Shown piece by piece: positions 8,476-17,701 of a stretch of DNA of 64,000 nt. How positions within the stretch are numbered: the stretch's first letter is position 1; the number at the start of each line of letters is the position of its first letter. Made by a program: the position numbers and the translations under genes. Source of the stretch: Trichormus sp. NMC-1 (GTDB taxonomy: Bacteria; Cyanobacteriota; Cyanobacteriia; Cyanobacteriales; Nostocaceae); the NCBI RefSeq assembly GCF_001858025.1, contig NZ_LZQD01000001.1, forward strand, positions 186,001 to 250,000, given 5' to 3'. The notes below the pieces were generated by a model that saw only the letters and a program-made list of their open reading frames with translations, made no database searches and had not been told where the DNA came from.

Positions 8476-8610
8476 TTACTCAGATGATTTCAATTTAATA
8501 CCCAAAACTTGAGTATAAGCGCCTCTGGCTTGAGTTACGCCGATTGTGCGCTGTGCTGACTCTATCATCGGGCGACGCAAGCTCACAACTATAAACTGTG
8601 CCTGTTATCT
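8476..8610 (-). pseudogene. Displaced 3'-end fragment of smc (proximal copy)
   Basis: The minus strand reads [20 protein letters not shown], then [21 protein letters not shown] and a stop at 8476-8478. This repeats the last about 40 codons of Smc with point differences and a different final few residues (intact gene: GIKLSDR). It has no start. It is the second of two displaced copies, separated from the intact smc end by the Uma2 gene. Confidence 0.85.
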
Positions 8611-8831
8611 CATGATTTTAGTGCAAGATGTGAGCTTTGGTCACGTCTATGTTAAGCTAGGTGCTTATAATAAGTTTAAATGCACAAACTGTGGACATTT
8701 TATTCTTAGAGATAGAAACGGCACACTACATCTGAGCATATCCACATATATTCAAGTTTCACGTATCTGAAGATAATTCTTAAATTACAATATCTTCAAT
8801 CAGCGACGCTAAGGCAAGGAGCTAATCAATC

Positions 8832-10061
8832 ATGTATCAAATAGATCCACCATTATCTCCTCAAGAAGTATTGCCAACTATGTATGATTTACCTAGTGAA
8901 AATCAGGAGGAACCAGGATTGCCAGATGAATTTCACCTATTACAACCAGAATTACTACGCAGTACATTTCGTCCGCCCAACTATACTGAAGATAATGTAT
9001 TTACAGGTAGTGATTTAAACTTATATTATGATTCCCGCCATACCCAATGGTATAAACGCCCAGATTGGTTTGCAGTATTGGGGGTATCTCGATTTTATCA
9101 AGAAACAGAACTCCGATTAAGTTACGTTACTTGGCAGGAGGGAGTAAATCCTTTTGTCGCTATAGAATTGGTATCACCAGGTACAGAAGCGGAAGATTTA
9201 GGGAGAAGTTTAAGGGAAGTTAATCAACCTCCTAATAAATGGTCTGTTTATGAACAAATCCTGAGAATCCCTTATTATTTTGTTTATAACCGTTATAGAG
9301 ATGAGTTTAATTGTTTCGGGTTGGTAATGAGTCGTTATCAACCTTTGCCCATCAATGGACTAGGAGTATGGTTAGAAGAAGCAGAATTGGGTTTAGGATT
9401 ATGGCATGGAGAATATCAAGGATTAACCAGATTGTGGCTACGTTGGTATGATCGAGATAATAACTGGTTGCCTACACCAGTAGAACAAGAAAAACAACTT
9501 GCAGAACAAGAAAAACACCGCGCAGAACAGGAAAAACACCGCGCAGAACAGGAAAAACACCGCGCAGAACAGGAAAAACACCGCGCAGAACAGGAAAAAC
9601 ACCGCGCAGAACAGGAAAAACACCGCGCAGAACAGGAAAAACACCGCGCAGAACAGGAAAAACACCGCGCAGAACAGGAAAAACACCGCGCAGAACAGGA
9701 AAAACACCGCGCAGAACAGGAAAAACACCGCGCAGAACAGGAAAAACACCGCGCAGAACAGGAAAAACACCGCGCAGAACAGGAAAAACACCGCGCAGAA
9801 CAGGAAAAACACCGCGCAGAACAGGAAAAACACCGCGCAGAACAGGAAAAACACCGCGCAGAACAGGAAAAACACCGCGCAGAACAGGAAAAACACCGCG
9901 CAGAACAGGAAAAACACCAATTGTTTCGGGTTGGTAATGAGTCGTTATCAACCTTTGCCCATCAATGGACTAGGAGTATGGTTAGAAGAAGCAGAATTGG
10001 GTTTAGGATTATGGCATGGAGAATATCAAGGATTAACCAGATTGTGGCTACGTTGGTATGA
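8832..10061 (+). CDS. Uma2-family putative endonuclease, repeat-expanded and frame-shifted
   Basis: The first about 215 residues form a Uma2-type restriction-endonuclease-like domain with RPDWFAVLGV, FVAIELVSPGTEAEDLGR and YYFVYNRYRDEFNCFGLVMS. After PTPVEQEKQLAEQEKHR the gene enters 20 copies of a 21-bp unit that adds the heptapeptide AEQEKHR each time. It then runs into a second copy of the gene's own 3' segment in the wrong frame, giving an artefactual tail (QLFRVGNESLSTFAHQW...) and a stop at 10061. The original protein probably ended soon after two or three heptapeptides with LAEKGVNL (stop at 10221). The catalytic domain is untouched, so a product with a long charged coiled-coil tail is possible. 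Confidence 0.8.
   Translation: MYQIDPPLSPQEVLPTMYDLPSENQEEPGLPDEFHLLQPELLRSTFRPPNYTEDNVFTGSDLNLYYDSRHTQWYKRPDWFAVLGVSRFYQETELRLSYVTWQEGVNPFVAIELVSPGTEAEDLGRSLREVNQPPNKWSVYEQILRIPYYFVYNRYRDEFNCFGLVMSRYQPLPINGLGVWLEEAELGLGLWHGEYQGLTRLWLRWYDRDNNWLPTPVEQEKQLAEQEKHRAEQEKHRAEQEKHRAEQEKHRAEQEKHRAEQEKHRAEQEKHRAEQEKHRAEQEKHRAEQEKHRAEQEKHRAEQEKHRAEQEKHRAEQEKHRAEQEKHRAEQEKHRAEQEKHRAEQEKHRAEQEKHRAEQEKHQLFRVGNESLSTFAHQWTRSMVRRSRIGFRIMAWRISRINQIVATLV
9501..9918 (+). repeat. In-frame 21-bp tandem repeat, about 20 units
   Basis: The unit GCAGAACAGGAAAAACACCGC (21 bp, three heptamers long) is repeated almost identically from 9522 to 9918, preceded by one variant unit at 9501. It encodes AEQEKHR repeats, predicted to be a continuous charged helix. 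Identity between units points to recent expansion by slippage or unequal recombination. Exact copy number should be treated with caution in an assembly. Confidence 0.95.
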
Positions 10062-10221
10062 TCGAGATAATAACTGGTTGCCTACACCAGTAGAACAAGA
10101 AAAACAACTTGCAGAACAAGAAAAACACCGCGCAGAACAGGAAAAACACCGTGCAGATTTAGCAGAAGCAGAATTAGCTAAATTAAGACAGTTACTAGCA
10201 GAAAAAGGGGTTAATTTATAG
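9919..10221 (+). pseudogene. Duplicated 3' segment of the Uma2 gene with the original C-terminus
   Basis: From 9919 the sequence repeats 9308 onward (AATTGTTTCGGGTTGGTAAT...) for about 230 bp, including the first heptapeptide units. It then continues to the natural end DLAEAELAKLRQLLAEKGVNL and a stop at 10219-10221. It is shifted one base relative to the reading frame that comes through the repeat array, so it is not translated correctly from the upstream start. Confidence 0.85.
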
Positions 10222-10235
10222 CATTTTTAGCCATA

Positions 10236-13200
10236 TCATCTGTCACTTAACTTAATCCCCAAAACTTGAGTATATGCGCCTCTAGCTTGAGTTACACCGA
10301 TTGTGCGTTGCGCTGATTCTATCATCGGACGGCGCAAACTCACAACAATGAATTGGGCTTGTTCCGCCTGTTGTTTAATCATTCTTGCTAATCGTTCCAC
10401 ATTTGCACCATCTAAAAACATATCAACTTCGTCAAAGGCGTAAAATGGGGATGGACGATAACGTTGCAGGGAAAAGATAAAACTTAATGCAGTTAAGGAT
10501 TTCTCTCCCCCTGACATGGAAGCAAGACGTTGTACAGGTTTACCTTTGGGGTGTGCGACTAAGTTCAAACCACTGTTAAAAGGATCTTCTGTATTATCAA
10601 GTTGTAGATAGCCGTCACCGTCGGAAAGGGTGGCAAAAATAGTTTGAAAGTTTTCGTTTACTGCGTCGAAAGCTTCTTTAAAAGCCATTTGTCGCAAGGT
10701 AGTAAAGTTTTCAATTCTTAAAAGCAATTCTGTCCGTTCTGCTTCTAATGTCGTTAATTTATCGGTAAGTTCTTGGAGACGACTTTGGACTTTATCATGG
10801 TCTTCTAACGCTAACATATTCACAGGTTCCATTGCCTGTAAGCGCTTGCCTAGACTCCGCAATTCTTTCTGCAATTCATCCAAATCGACTTGATTAGGAA
10901 CTTCTGGGAGGGGATTTGGTAATTCTGCACCTAATTCTCGCAATTGGGTTTGCAAAGCTGCTAATTCTTCCCGTCGCTTTTGCTGGATTTCTTGCAGTTT
11001 TTCAATTTCCCATTGTAATTGTTGTTGACGCAATAAGAGCGATCGCACTTCTGTTTCTGTGCTATCCCGTTTGCGCTTCTCTTCCCCTAAATTCTCCTCC
11101 ATTTTCCGCAAGGAAGCCTGAGTTGCAGTAATTTGGTTATTCAGTTCTACTAGTTGATTGTTGACTGTTGCCTGTTCCCTGTTCCCCGTTCCCTGTTCTT
11201 GTTGATATTGTAAAACCCGCGTTTGCGCTTCTTGGATTTTTTCTTGTAAACGCTGTTGTTGATTTTCGAGATTTTTCAATCTTTGTTCGGCTTCTCTTAA
11301 ATCATTTTCTTTTTGTCGTAATTGTTGCTCTTGAGTTTTAATGATTGCTTGGATTTGTTGCCATTCACTAGGCGTTTGCGAAGCTTCCAACTCTGATAAA
11401 GTATGTCTTAATTGTTGCAGTTGAGCTTCTTGTCCTGGTAATTCCCGATCTAAAACTTCCAGACGAGATTGTGCAGTGGTGAATTTTTCGGTATTTTGGG
11501 AAAGTTGAGTGCTGGTAGTTGTCAATTGCGCTGTTAAACTCTTAATATCTTTTTGCAACTGTTCCAACTGTAACTGCTGTTCCCGTCGTCCTTGTCGCGC
11601 TTCCGTCAGTTCTTGAGTTAGAGTTTTGGTGCGAATTGCTAAAGTAGAAATTGCTTCTGCACAACGTTCTAAAACACGTTCAATATCTACTAAGCGAGTT
11701 CTTAAATTTGTAACTTCGTCAGATTCGGCTGCTTCCCCGGTTCCAAAGCGTAACGCTGAACGCTGAGTATTACTGCCACCAGTCATTGCTCCGCTAGTTT
11801 CTAATAATTCCCCTTGTAAAGTGACAATACGATAAAGTCCTATATTTTTTCGCGCTTGTGCAAGACTAGCAAAAACTACAGTATTCCCAAAAACATAGTT
11901 AAACACATCTCGATAACGGCGATCGCACTCCACCAAATTAGAGGCATAATTCACAAAACCATCCGCAAAACGCAAAGTTGCATCTTGGACAGATTTAGGT
12001 GCTTGAATCTTATTCAAAGGTAAAAAAGTTGCTCTGCCGGCGCGTTTTTGTTTCAGCAGTTCGATTCCCGCCGAGGCAATACTATCATCTTCTACCACAA
12101 TATGTCCCAAACGTCCACCAGCAGAGATTTCTAACGCCAACTGATAACGGGGATCTACTGTTCCCAACTGCACTACCAAACCACATAAACCCGGCATTCC
12201 CGACTGTAAAATTACTTTACTGGCTTGTGTTCCTTGTACTTCTTGCTGTGCTTGAGTTTGTGCTTCTAATTTATCTAACTGACGTTGCTTTTCTCGCTGT
12301 TCTTGCAAAAGACGCTTTTGGGTTTCTTGTTGGATTTGCAATTCTTGTTCAGTTGCAGCAAAATTTTCAGCTAAATTTTGGATAGGTTGACTAGAAGCAT
12401 TAAATTCCGTTTCTACCCGTAAACCTTCAGCTTGCTTTGCTGTTAATTCAGGTTCTAAAGTGGCAATTAGCTGAGATTGTTCAGAAAGCAGTTGCTGTAA
12501 TTGAGTATTTCGTTCTTGTAATTGCGCTTGTTCAGTGCGTTGGGGTTCCAGAGTTTGCAGCAAAACTTCAATTTGGCGATTTAAAGCCGTTTGTTGCTGA
12601 ACCCAAGCCTCCGAAGCAGTTGCAATTTCCGCTGCTGCTGCACGAGAAGACTCTAAAGCTTGTTGTGCTAAATTTCTTTCTTCCTGTAGAGACGTTCCAT
12701 GGAACGTCTCTACACGATATTTTTCTATGGCTTCTTCTAAAGAAAGCTGATATTGTTGAATATCTTGATGAGATTGATGTAAACGCCTTGCAGATTCTTG
12801 TATCGATGTTTCCAAATCCTTTTGCTGACGTTGGAGTTGCTTGCGTTCAGCTTCTTGAGTAGCCAGAGAAGCTTGTACCGCCAAAAGTTCCTCCTCACCC
12901 AAAGCTTTAACACGGAGATTGAGTTCCTCAAGTTCAGCAGTTTTTTGAGTAATTTCTGCATTAACCGTTGTCAGTTGGGTAGTGAAATCGGTAAAATTGC
13001 GATCGCCCGTTTGAATTTGCGCCGTTAACTTTTCCTGCTGTGCTTGGAGAGAACGCCAAGATAGAACCGCTTCCCAAGACTGCTTATGTAGAAATTCCGT
13101 TTTTAGCTTTTGATATCTTTCAGCCTTAGCTTTATCTTGTGCCAAGCGATCGCGCTGTACAGTTAATTCAGTCTCAATAATCCGACAACTGTCTTCCTTT

Positions 13201-13907
13201 TCCTTCACCTCATCCAAAGTAGCCTTAGCTTGACGAATCTTCCTATCAAAAGTTGCCACCCCAGCCAACTCATCAATAATTTCCCGACGTTCCCGCGCAT
13301 TCATCGAAATAATGCTAGTCACATCACCCTGCAACACCACATTATACCCCTCAGGATAAACCCGCAGGTCACTCAGTTGCTCATGTAACTCCGTTAAAGT
13401 ACAAGCAACACCATTAATATAATAATTCGACGTATAAGTTCCTTGATGAGTAACCCGTAACCGACGAGTCACACTCCACTCAGACGATTTTGGATTTCGG
13501 ATTTCGGATTTCGGATTTTCTTCCCCTGCTTCCTCTACTTCCCCTACTCCCCCTGCTTCCCCTGCTTCCCCTACTTCCCCTACTCCCCCTGCTTCCCCTA
13601 CTTCCTCCCTCTGCGCCTCTGCGCCTCTGCGTGAGACATCAGAAATATCAAAAGTCACAGTCACACTAGCTTCCAGCGCCGAACGTCCCTTATGCTTTTG
13701 AGCATTATTTACCAAATCCGGTAAACGTTCAGCCCGCATACCCTTAGAACTAGCGAGTCCCAAACAAAACAGCAAAGCATCGAGAATATTAGATTTACCC
13801 GAACCATTAGGTCCAGATATGACAGTACACCCCGGCAGCAAAGGGACAGAAGTAGTACCGCCGAAGGATTTGAAATTCGTAAGTTCAACGCGCTTGACGT
13901 GGACCAT
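10236..13907 (-). CDS. smc: Chromosome segregation protein Smc
   Basis: SMC ATPase of the condensin-like complex that organises and segregates the chromosome. The 1223-residue product has the N-terminal Walker A GPNGSGKSNILDALLFCLG (about residues 33-51), long coiled coils, and a hinge around residues 565-700 (LCGLVVQLGTV...GHIVVEDDSIASAGIELLKQ). The C-terminal lobe carries the MSGGEKSLTALSFIF signature and the Walker B region [19 protein letters not shown]. It starts with MVHVKRVELTNFKSFGG, the conserved SMC N-terminus. Three stretches of intergenic-type repeat DNA are present in frame: about residues 100-145 (EVGEAGG.. and NPKSEIRNPKS), about 397-407 (VETFHGTSLQ) and a QEQGTGNREQ segment in the distal coiled coil. 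All keep the frame, so the protein is probably functional. Confidence 0.95.
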   Translation of the reverse strand: MVHVKRVELTNFKSFGGTTSVPLLPGCTVISGPNGSGKSNILDALLFCLGLASSKGMRAERLPDLVNNAQKHKGRSALEASVTVTFDISDVSRRGAEAQREEVGEAGGVGEVGEAGEAGGVGEVEEAGEENPKSEIRNPKSSEWSVTRRLRVTHQGTYTSNYYINGVACTLTELHEQLSDLRVYPEGYNVVLQGDVTSIISMNARERREIIDELAGVATFDRKIRQAKATLDEVKEKEDSCRIIETELTVQRDRLAQDKAKAERYQKLKTEFLHKQSWEAVLSWRSLQAQQEKLTAQIQTGDRNFTDFTTQLTTVNAEITQKTAELEELNLRVKALGEEELLAVQASLATQEAERKQLQRQQKDLETSIQESARRLHQSHQDIQQYQLSLEEAIEKYRVETFHGTSLQEERNLAQQALESSRAAAAEIATASEAWVQQQTALNRQIEVLLQTLEPQRTEQAQLQERNTQLQQLLSEQSQLIATLEPELTAKQAEGLRVETEFNASSQPIQNLAENFAATEQELQIQQETQKRLLQEQREKQRQLDKLEAQTQAQQEVQGTQASKVILQSGMPGLCGLVVQLGTVDPRYQLALEISAGGRLGHIVVEDDSIASAGIELLKQKRAGRATFLPLNKIQAPKSVQDATLRFADGFVNYASNLVECDRRYRDVFNYVFGNTVVFASLAQARKNIGLYRIVTLQGELLETSGAMTGGSNTQRSALRFGTGEAAESDEVTNLRTRLVDIERVLERCAEAISTLAIRTKTLTQELTEARQGRREQQLQLEQLQKDIKSLTAQLTTTSTQLSQNTEKFTTAQSRLEVLDRELPGQEAQLQQLRHTLSELEASQTPSEWQQIQAIIKTQEQQLRQKENDLREAEQRLKNLENQQQRLQEKIQEAQTRVLQYQQEQGTGNREQATVNNQLVELNNQITATQASLRKMEENLGEEKRKRDSTETEVRSLLLRQQQLQWEIEKLQEIQQKRREELAALQTQLRELGAELPNPLPEVPNQVDLDELQKELRSLGKRLQAMEPVNMLALEDHDKVQSRLQELTDKLTTLEAERTELLLRIENFTTLRQMAFKEAFDAVNENFQTIFATLSDGDGYLQLDNTEDPFNSGLNLVAHPKGKPVQRLASMSGGEKSLTALSFIFSLQRYRPSPFYAFDEVDMFLDGANVERLARMIKQQAEQAQFIVVSLRRPMIESAQRTIGVTQARGAYTQVLGIKLSDR
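12686..12713. repeat. 28-bp palindromic repeat inside smc
   Basis: A perfect palindrome reading GTAGAGACGTTCC / GGAACGTCTCTAC around CATGG, read in frame by smc as VETFHGTSL. Close copies occur at 41770-41797, 43046-43073 and 44545-44572. Relatives with GCCG or GGCG centres occur at 32929-32957 and 15939-15967. It is an interspersed palindromic element normally found between genes. Confidence 0.9.
13489..13634. repeat. Low-complexity repeat tract inserted in the smc coding region
   Basis: The plus strand shows repeated GGATTTC units, then alternating CTTCCCCTA/CTCCCCCTG units, then a doubled GCGCCTCT. These are the kinds of repeat usually seen between cyanobacterial genes. On the minus strand they encode about 46 residues rich in Gly, Glu and Val (GEAGGVGEV...) followed by NPKSEIRNPKS. 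The tract lies within the N-terminal ATPase lobe between TFDISDVSRRG and SEWSVTRRLRV. Confidence 0.85.
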
Positions 13908-14097
13908 AGGCGCTGGTTAACCGATGCTCAAAGAACAAGTGTATCAATTATTTTAATAATCGCAACTATGAATCACAAAGAATTTTATTTCTGGAGTCAG
14001 GAGTCAGGAGGAGATAAGACTGGGTAAATATAGGAAAGGCTCCCTTCTTCCGCTTTTATAATCTGGGCAACCTTAAATATGCCGTATCTAATTGATC

Positions 14098-14243
14098 AGG
14101 ACTTACGCAACTGGCACATTGGTAAGGTGTGGTTCGGCAAGCTCACCAACCACGTCAGATATTAAAAATCTGTTTATTTACTAGATTTATGAAGTCTGAC
14201 GCACCCTACAATAGATTTTTGGTGTGACACTTGCGTAAGTCCT
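14098..14243. mobile_element. MITE-like element with AGGACTTACGCAA ends
   Basis: A 146-bp segment with inverted ends AGGACTTACGCAA (14098-14110) and TTGCGTAAGTCCT (14231-14243). It has no coding capacity. Shorter relatives lie at about 41721-41757 and in the duplicated copy near 44495-44532. The remainder of the 13908-14348 gap holds a short GGAGTCA heptamer run near 13994 and no gene that I can see. Confidence 0.7.
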
Positions 14244-14348
14244 ATGATGTAAAAAGATATCCAAAGCAAATTTTTTAATTATCTAAAATCTGATACATTT
14301 AAATAAATAATTCCCGCCCTGACATTAATGATTAGGTAGAACAACAAT

Positions 14349-15089
14349 ATGTTAGAAGAAGTACCAATAATTATTGCTGAAGATGTTCATAAATGGTATG
14401 GTAAATTTCACGTTCTCCAGGGTGCGAGTTTAACTGTCAATCGTGGCGAAGTTGTTGTTTTAATGGGACCATCAGGTTCCGGCAAATCTACTTTTATTCG
14501 CACTTTTAACGCTTTAGAAGTATATCAACAAGGGAAAATTACTATTGATGGAATTACCATCAGCAAGGATTTAAAAAATATTGATACCATTCGCCAAGAA
14601 GTAGGCATGGTATTTCAACAATTCAATTTATTTCCTCATTTAACAGTTCTACAAAATATTACTTTAGCACCGATTTGGGTACGTCGTTTGTCGAAGTCAA
14701 AAGCTGAAGAATTGGCAATGCAACTATTAGAAAGAGTTGGCATTTTAGAACAAGCACAAAAATATCCAGGACAGTTATCTGGTGGACAACAACAACGAGT
14801 AGCCATAGCCCGTGCTTTAGCTATGCAACCCAAAATTATGCTATTTGATGAACCTACTTCAGCTTTAGATCCAGAAATGGTCAGAGAAGTATTAGATGTG
14901 ATGCGAAATCTTGCCGGTGAAGGGATGACAATGGTAGTCGTTACCCATGAAGTCGGATTTGCTCGTGAAGTCGCAGATCGAGTTATTCTCATGGATAGCG
15001 GTTCTCTTGTTGAATCAGCTGCTCCGGAAACCTTTTTTACCAATCCTCAAGAAGAAAGAACACGCAAGTTTTTATCACAGATTCTTTAA
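14349..15089 (+). CDS. Amino-acid ABC transporter ATP-binding protein (GlnQ/HisP type)
   Basis: A 246-residue ABC ATPase that powers uptake of polar or basic amino acids at the inner membrane. Walker A is [18 protein letters not shown] (about residues 39-56), the Q-loop is [19 protein letters not shown], the signature is [17 protein letters not shown], Walker B is [16 protein letters not shown], and the H-loop is [14 protein letters not shown]. The motifs and length fit the polar amino-acid subfamily. In Nostoc the stand-alone ATPase BgtA has this form, but I cannot confirm orthology. No permease or binding-protein gene is adjacent, so it probably serves transporters encoded elsewhere. Confidence 0.9.
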   Translation: MLEEVPIIIAEDVHKWYGKFHVLQGASLTVNRGEVVVLMGPSGSGKSTFIRTFNALEVYQQGKITIDGITISKDLKNIDTIRQEVGMVFQQFNLFPHLTVLQNITLAPIWVRRLSKSKAEELAMQLLERVGILEQAQKYPGQLSGGQQQRVAIARALAMQPKIMLFDEPTSALDPEMVREVLDVMRNLAGEGMTMVVVTHEVGFAREVADRVILMDSGSLVESAAPETFFTNPQEERTRKFLSQIL

Positions 15090-15120
15090 TAAATATTCTA
15101 AATATTCGGCGAAGAATTCA

Positions 15121-15900
15121 TTAATTCTGATGAAGAAAAAAGTAGGTAGTCATGCTAAAAGCTACTACCATCACAAATTTTCGCACTAAGCCAGGATCTA
15201 GTCTTCGGGAATAATGAGCGCATAAGTAACCACCCAGGGAACCTCCAACTGCCATTAAAATAGCTTGATGCCAAACAATCAAACCCGCAACCATAAAGGG
15301 AATAATGGCGATACCATTGATGCAACTGCCGAGAAAGGATTTAAAGGCATTCATGGCGTGAATATTTTTGATACCTAAAAAGGTGAGGGTGGCCAACATT
15401 AAGATTCCTAAACCGGCACCAAAGAAACCGCCATAAATTGCGATCGCTAGTTGAGCAAGTGCGAGAATCAACAAAGGTGGAGATTCTGATGATGAATTTT
15501 TGCTCTGAAGTTGAAGCCATTTCTTCAGTGGTTCGCTAAATGTAAATATCAGCGTTGCTGACAGTAACAAGTATGGAATCAACTTTTTAAACACATCTGG
15601 TGATGTATATAACAAAGCCACAGAACCAATCACCCCACCTACTAAACTTATAGCCGCTAGTACCAACAATTCTCGCTTTTCGATGTTCAAATCCCGACGA
15701 TAGGCTCCCGCACTGGCTACAGCTGCTATCCAAAGAGCAGTATTATTTGTGGCATTGGCGGTAATTGGTGCCATACCTGTAAATATCAAGGTAGGAAATG
15801 TAATAAAACTTCCACCTCCTGCTACAGCATTGAGTCCACCTGCAATAAATGCAGTACTGAAGAGAAGCAAGCTATGGATAATTGTTAAATTATGCGGCAT
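15121..15900 (-). CDS. TauE/SafE family sulfite exporter-like permease
   Basis: A 259-residue polytopic membrane protein with about eight hydrophobic segments. The N-terminal family repeat is FIAGGLNAVAGGGSFITFPTLIF (about residues 18-40), and a second half has GGFFGAGLGILMLATLTFLGI (about 155-175), the internal duplication typical of TauE/SafE. These permeases move sulfite, sulfonates or other small organic acids; the substrate cannot be read from sequence. The gene converges on the ABC ATPase gene, with 31 bp between the stops. Confidence 0.9.
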   Translation of the reverse strand: MPHNLTIIHSLLLFSTAFIAGGLNAVAGGGSFITFPTLIFTGMAPITANATNNTALWIAAVASAGAYRRDLNIEKRELLVLAAISLVGGVIGSVALLYTSPDVFKKLIPYLLLSATLIFTFSEPLKKWLQLQSKNSSSESPPLLILALAQLAIAIYGGFFGAGLGILMLATLTFLGIKNIHAMNAFKSFLGSCINGIAIIPFMVAGLIVWHQAILMAVGGSLGGYLCAHYSRRLDPGLVRKFVMVVAFSMTTYFFLHQN

Positions 15901-16011
15901 TTTTTCTAAGTAAAAACAGCAGATTGCAAGCTTTCACTGTAGATACGTTCTGGCGGAATGTCTCTACTAGCTCCTGAATTTTGCTGTATGATTTGTGAAG
16001 TAAGATTGAAC

Positions 16012-17217
16012 TCAAAATCTAATCATTGATTTGATAACAGTGTAAGCAAGTCCCCAAAACATAATACTTAACGGTACACCAATCATCATCCCAGCGATAG
16101 CCCAGCCTCTCTGATGATCTTTAAATTGTTGAATACTTCGCCAGTGCCTACTTTTCCAAGCCCATTCATTACCTTTTGCGCCTAAAGCAATTGTCATTAT
16201 CCACCCAATTTGTGGTATGAAACACACCAATCCATATAGCCATACATAATTAGGCCAAATCCATAACCAAGGCATCAAAAATGCGCCCCAATTCCAACCC
16301 AGAATTTCTTCTGGAACCTTCTCGGAGCTATTAAAAATACCACAGCCAGAATTATTGATAAATTCTTTTGTGCTTAAAGATTGATTTTCTTTAGCTGCTT
16401 TTTTAACAAGTTGACCAGATTTGAGAACATCCAGGGCTTGACGGGCGCTAGAGAAACGCTGTTCTGGTGCAGGTTCTGTCAATTTTTCCAGCCAATTTAC
16501 AAAATACTGGCTGAGGCTAACTTGGTCTGAAAATTGCAACCGTAAATCTTTCTGGGGTAAATCTGCTGGAGCAAGACCTGTTAACAAATGAATTAAAGAT
16601 GCTCCTAAAGCATATAAATCTGATGATGGAACTGCCCGACCACCAAATTGTTCTATAGGTGCATAACCATAAGTACCCACAACGGTAAAAGTCACACCTT
16701 CTTTAGCAGCTTTATCTTGAACTGCGCCAAAATCGACTAAATAAATTTGATTATCTTCACCCCAAATTAAATTACTCGGTTTAATATCCCGGTGCAAAAC
16801 ACCCGGATTTAATTCATGTAGATAGATGAGAATTTTTAACACCTGAACTGCAATTTTCCGAGTTTGGTTTTCAGTAAATCTTCCTCCAGCAACTAGTTTT
16901 TCCTTAAGTGATTCACCAGGAATATATTCTTGGACTAAGCCAAACCAGAGACTGCGGTCATCCATGCAAAAATAGTCAATATACTGGGGAATGCGGGGAT
17001 GATTTAGCTGTTTGAGAATCTGGGCTTCTCGTTCAAAGAGTTTCAGGTCATCCCACTGGACAGCACCACCAAAAGCCAAGAGTTTAACTACAACCAACGC
17101 ATTTTCTTTGTCAGCGGCTTGTAAATCCTTAGCTAACCAAGTTTGGCGAATTCCATTATTACCAAGTTGGCGTTCGATTTGATAACGTTCTTGTAAAATT
17201 TGTTCTGTTTGCAGCAT
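16012..17217 (-). CDS. Membrane-anchored serine/threonine protein kinase
   Basis: A 401-residue Hanks-type kinase. The catalytic loop VLHRDIKPSNLIW (about residues 140-152) and LVDFGAVQD carry the catalytic and metal-binding Asp. GTYGYAPIEQFGGRAVPSSDLYALGASLIHLLTG is the activation and APE-like segment. The Gly-rich loop (LGNNGIRQTWLAKD) is degenerate, and the VAIK-like lysine is in VVVKLLAF. After about residue 300 the protein has several hydrophobic segments (WGAFLMPWLWIWPNYVWLYG..., MTIALGAKG..., WAIAGMMIGVPLSIMFWGLAYTV), so it is anchored at its C-terminus. The input signal is unknown. Confidence 0.92.
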   Translation of the reverse strand: MLQTEQILQERYQIERQLGNNGIRQTWLAKDLQAADKENALVVVKLLAFGGAVQWDDLKLFEREAQILKQLNHPRIPQYIDYFCMDDRSLWFGLVQEYIPGESLKEKLVAGGRFTENQTRKIAVQVLKILIYLHELNPGVLHRDIKPSNLIWGEDNQIYLVDFGAVQDKAAKEGVTFTVVGTYGYAPIEQFGGRAVPSSDLYALGASLIHLLTGLAPADLPQKDLRLQFSDQVSLSQYFVNWLEKLTEPAPEQRFSSARQALDVLKSGQLVKKAAKENQSLSTKEFINNSGCGIFNSSEKVPEEILGWNWGAFLMPWLWIWPNYVWLYGLVCFIPQIGWIMTIALGAKGNEWAWKSRHWRSIQQFKDHQRGWAIAGMMIGVPLSIMFWGLAYTVIKSMIRF

Positions 17218-17427
17218 CTAGCACCTGCTGGCAATTTACATTCAGAGTATTCCGATACTATTCCAGGATAGTCAAAAAATATGAAAAGAGGCAGGGGGCA
17301 GATGGGGAGATGGGGAGACACGGAGATGGGGTGATGGGGAGACACGGGGACGCGGAGATGGGGAGACACGGGGATGCGGAGACGCGGAGATTCATTTGTA
17401 GCTTTAATTAAGTGAATTGATATCAGG

Positions 17428-17698
17428 ACTCATTACTCATTACTCATTACTCATTACTCATTACTCATTACTCATTACTCATTACTCATTACTCATTACT
17501 CATTACTCATTACTCATTACTCATTACTCATTACTCATTACTCATTACTCATTACTCATTACTCATTACTCATTACTCATTACTCATTACTCATTACTCA
17601 TTACTCATTACTCATTACTCATTACTCATTACTCATTACTCATTACTCATTACTCATTACTCATTACTCGGTACTCGGTACTCGTTACTCAGTACTCA
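17428..17698. repeat. Heptamer (TACTCAT) tandem array
   Basis: About 34 perfect copies of the 7-bp unit ACTCATT followed by four degenerate units (CGGTACT, CGTTACT, CAGTACT). It lies between the convergent 3' end of the histidine-kinase gene and the kinase promoter region. Reading frames through the array are artefacts (repeated HYSLLIT). Confidence 0.97.
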
Positions 17699-17701
17699 AA
17701 T

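Noticed and set aside
8546-8770. 74-residue frame with KCTNCGHFILRDRNG, possible TnpB zinc-ribbon scrap
   Set aside because: The CxxCG..RDRNG spacing recalls the TnpB C-terminus, but only one CxxC pair is present, the frame starts inside the antisense smc fragment, and support is too weak to annotate.
9438-9951. Minus-strand frames over the Uma2 repeat
   Set aside because: Shadows of the 21-bp array (repeated FFLFCAV and VFPVLRG).
17428-17698. Array considered as a CRISPR
   Set aside because: The unit is 7 bp with no spacers, and no cas genes are present.
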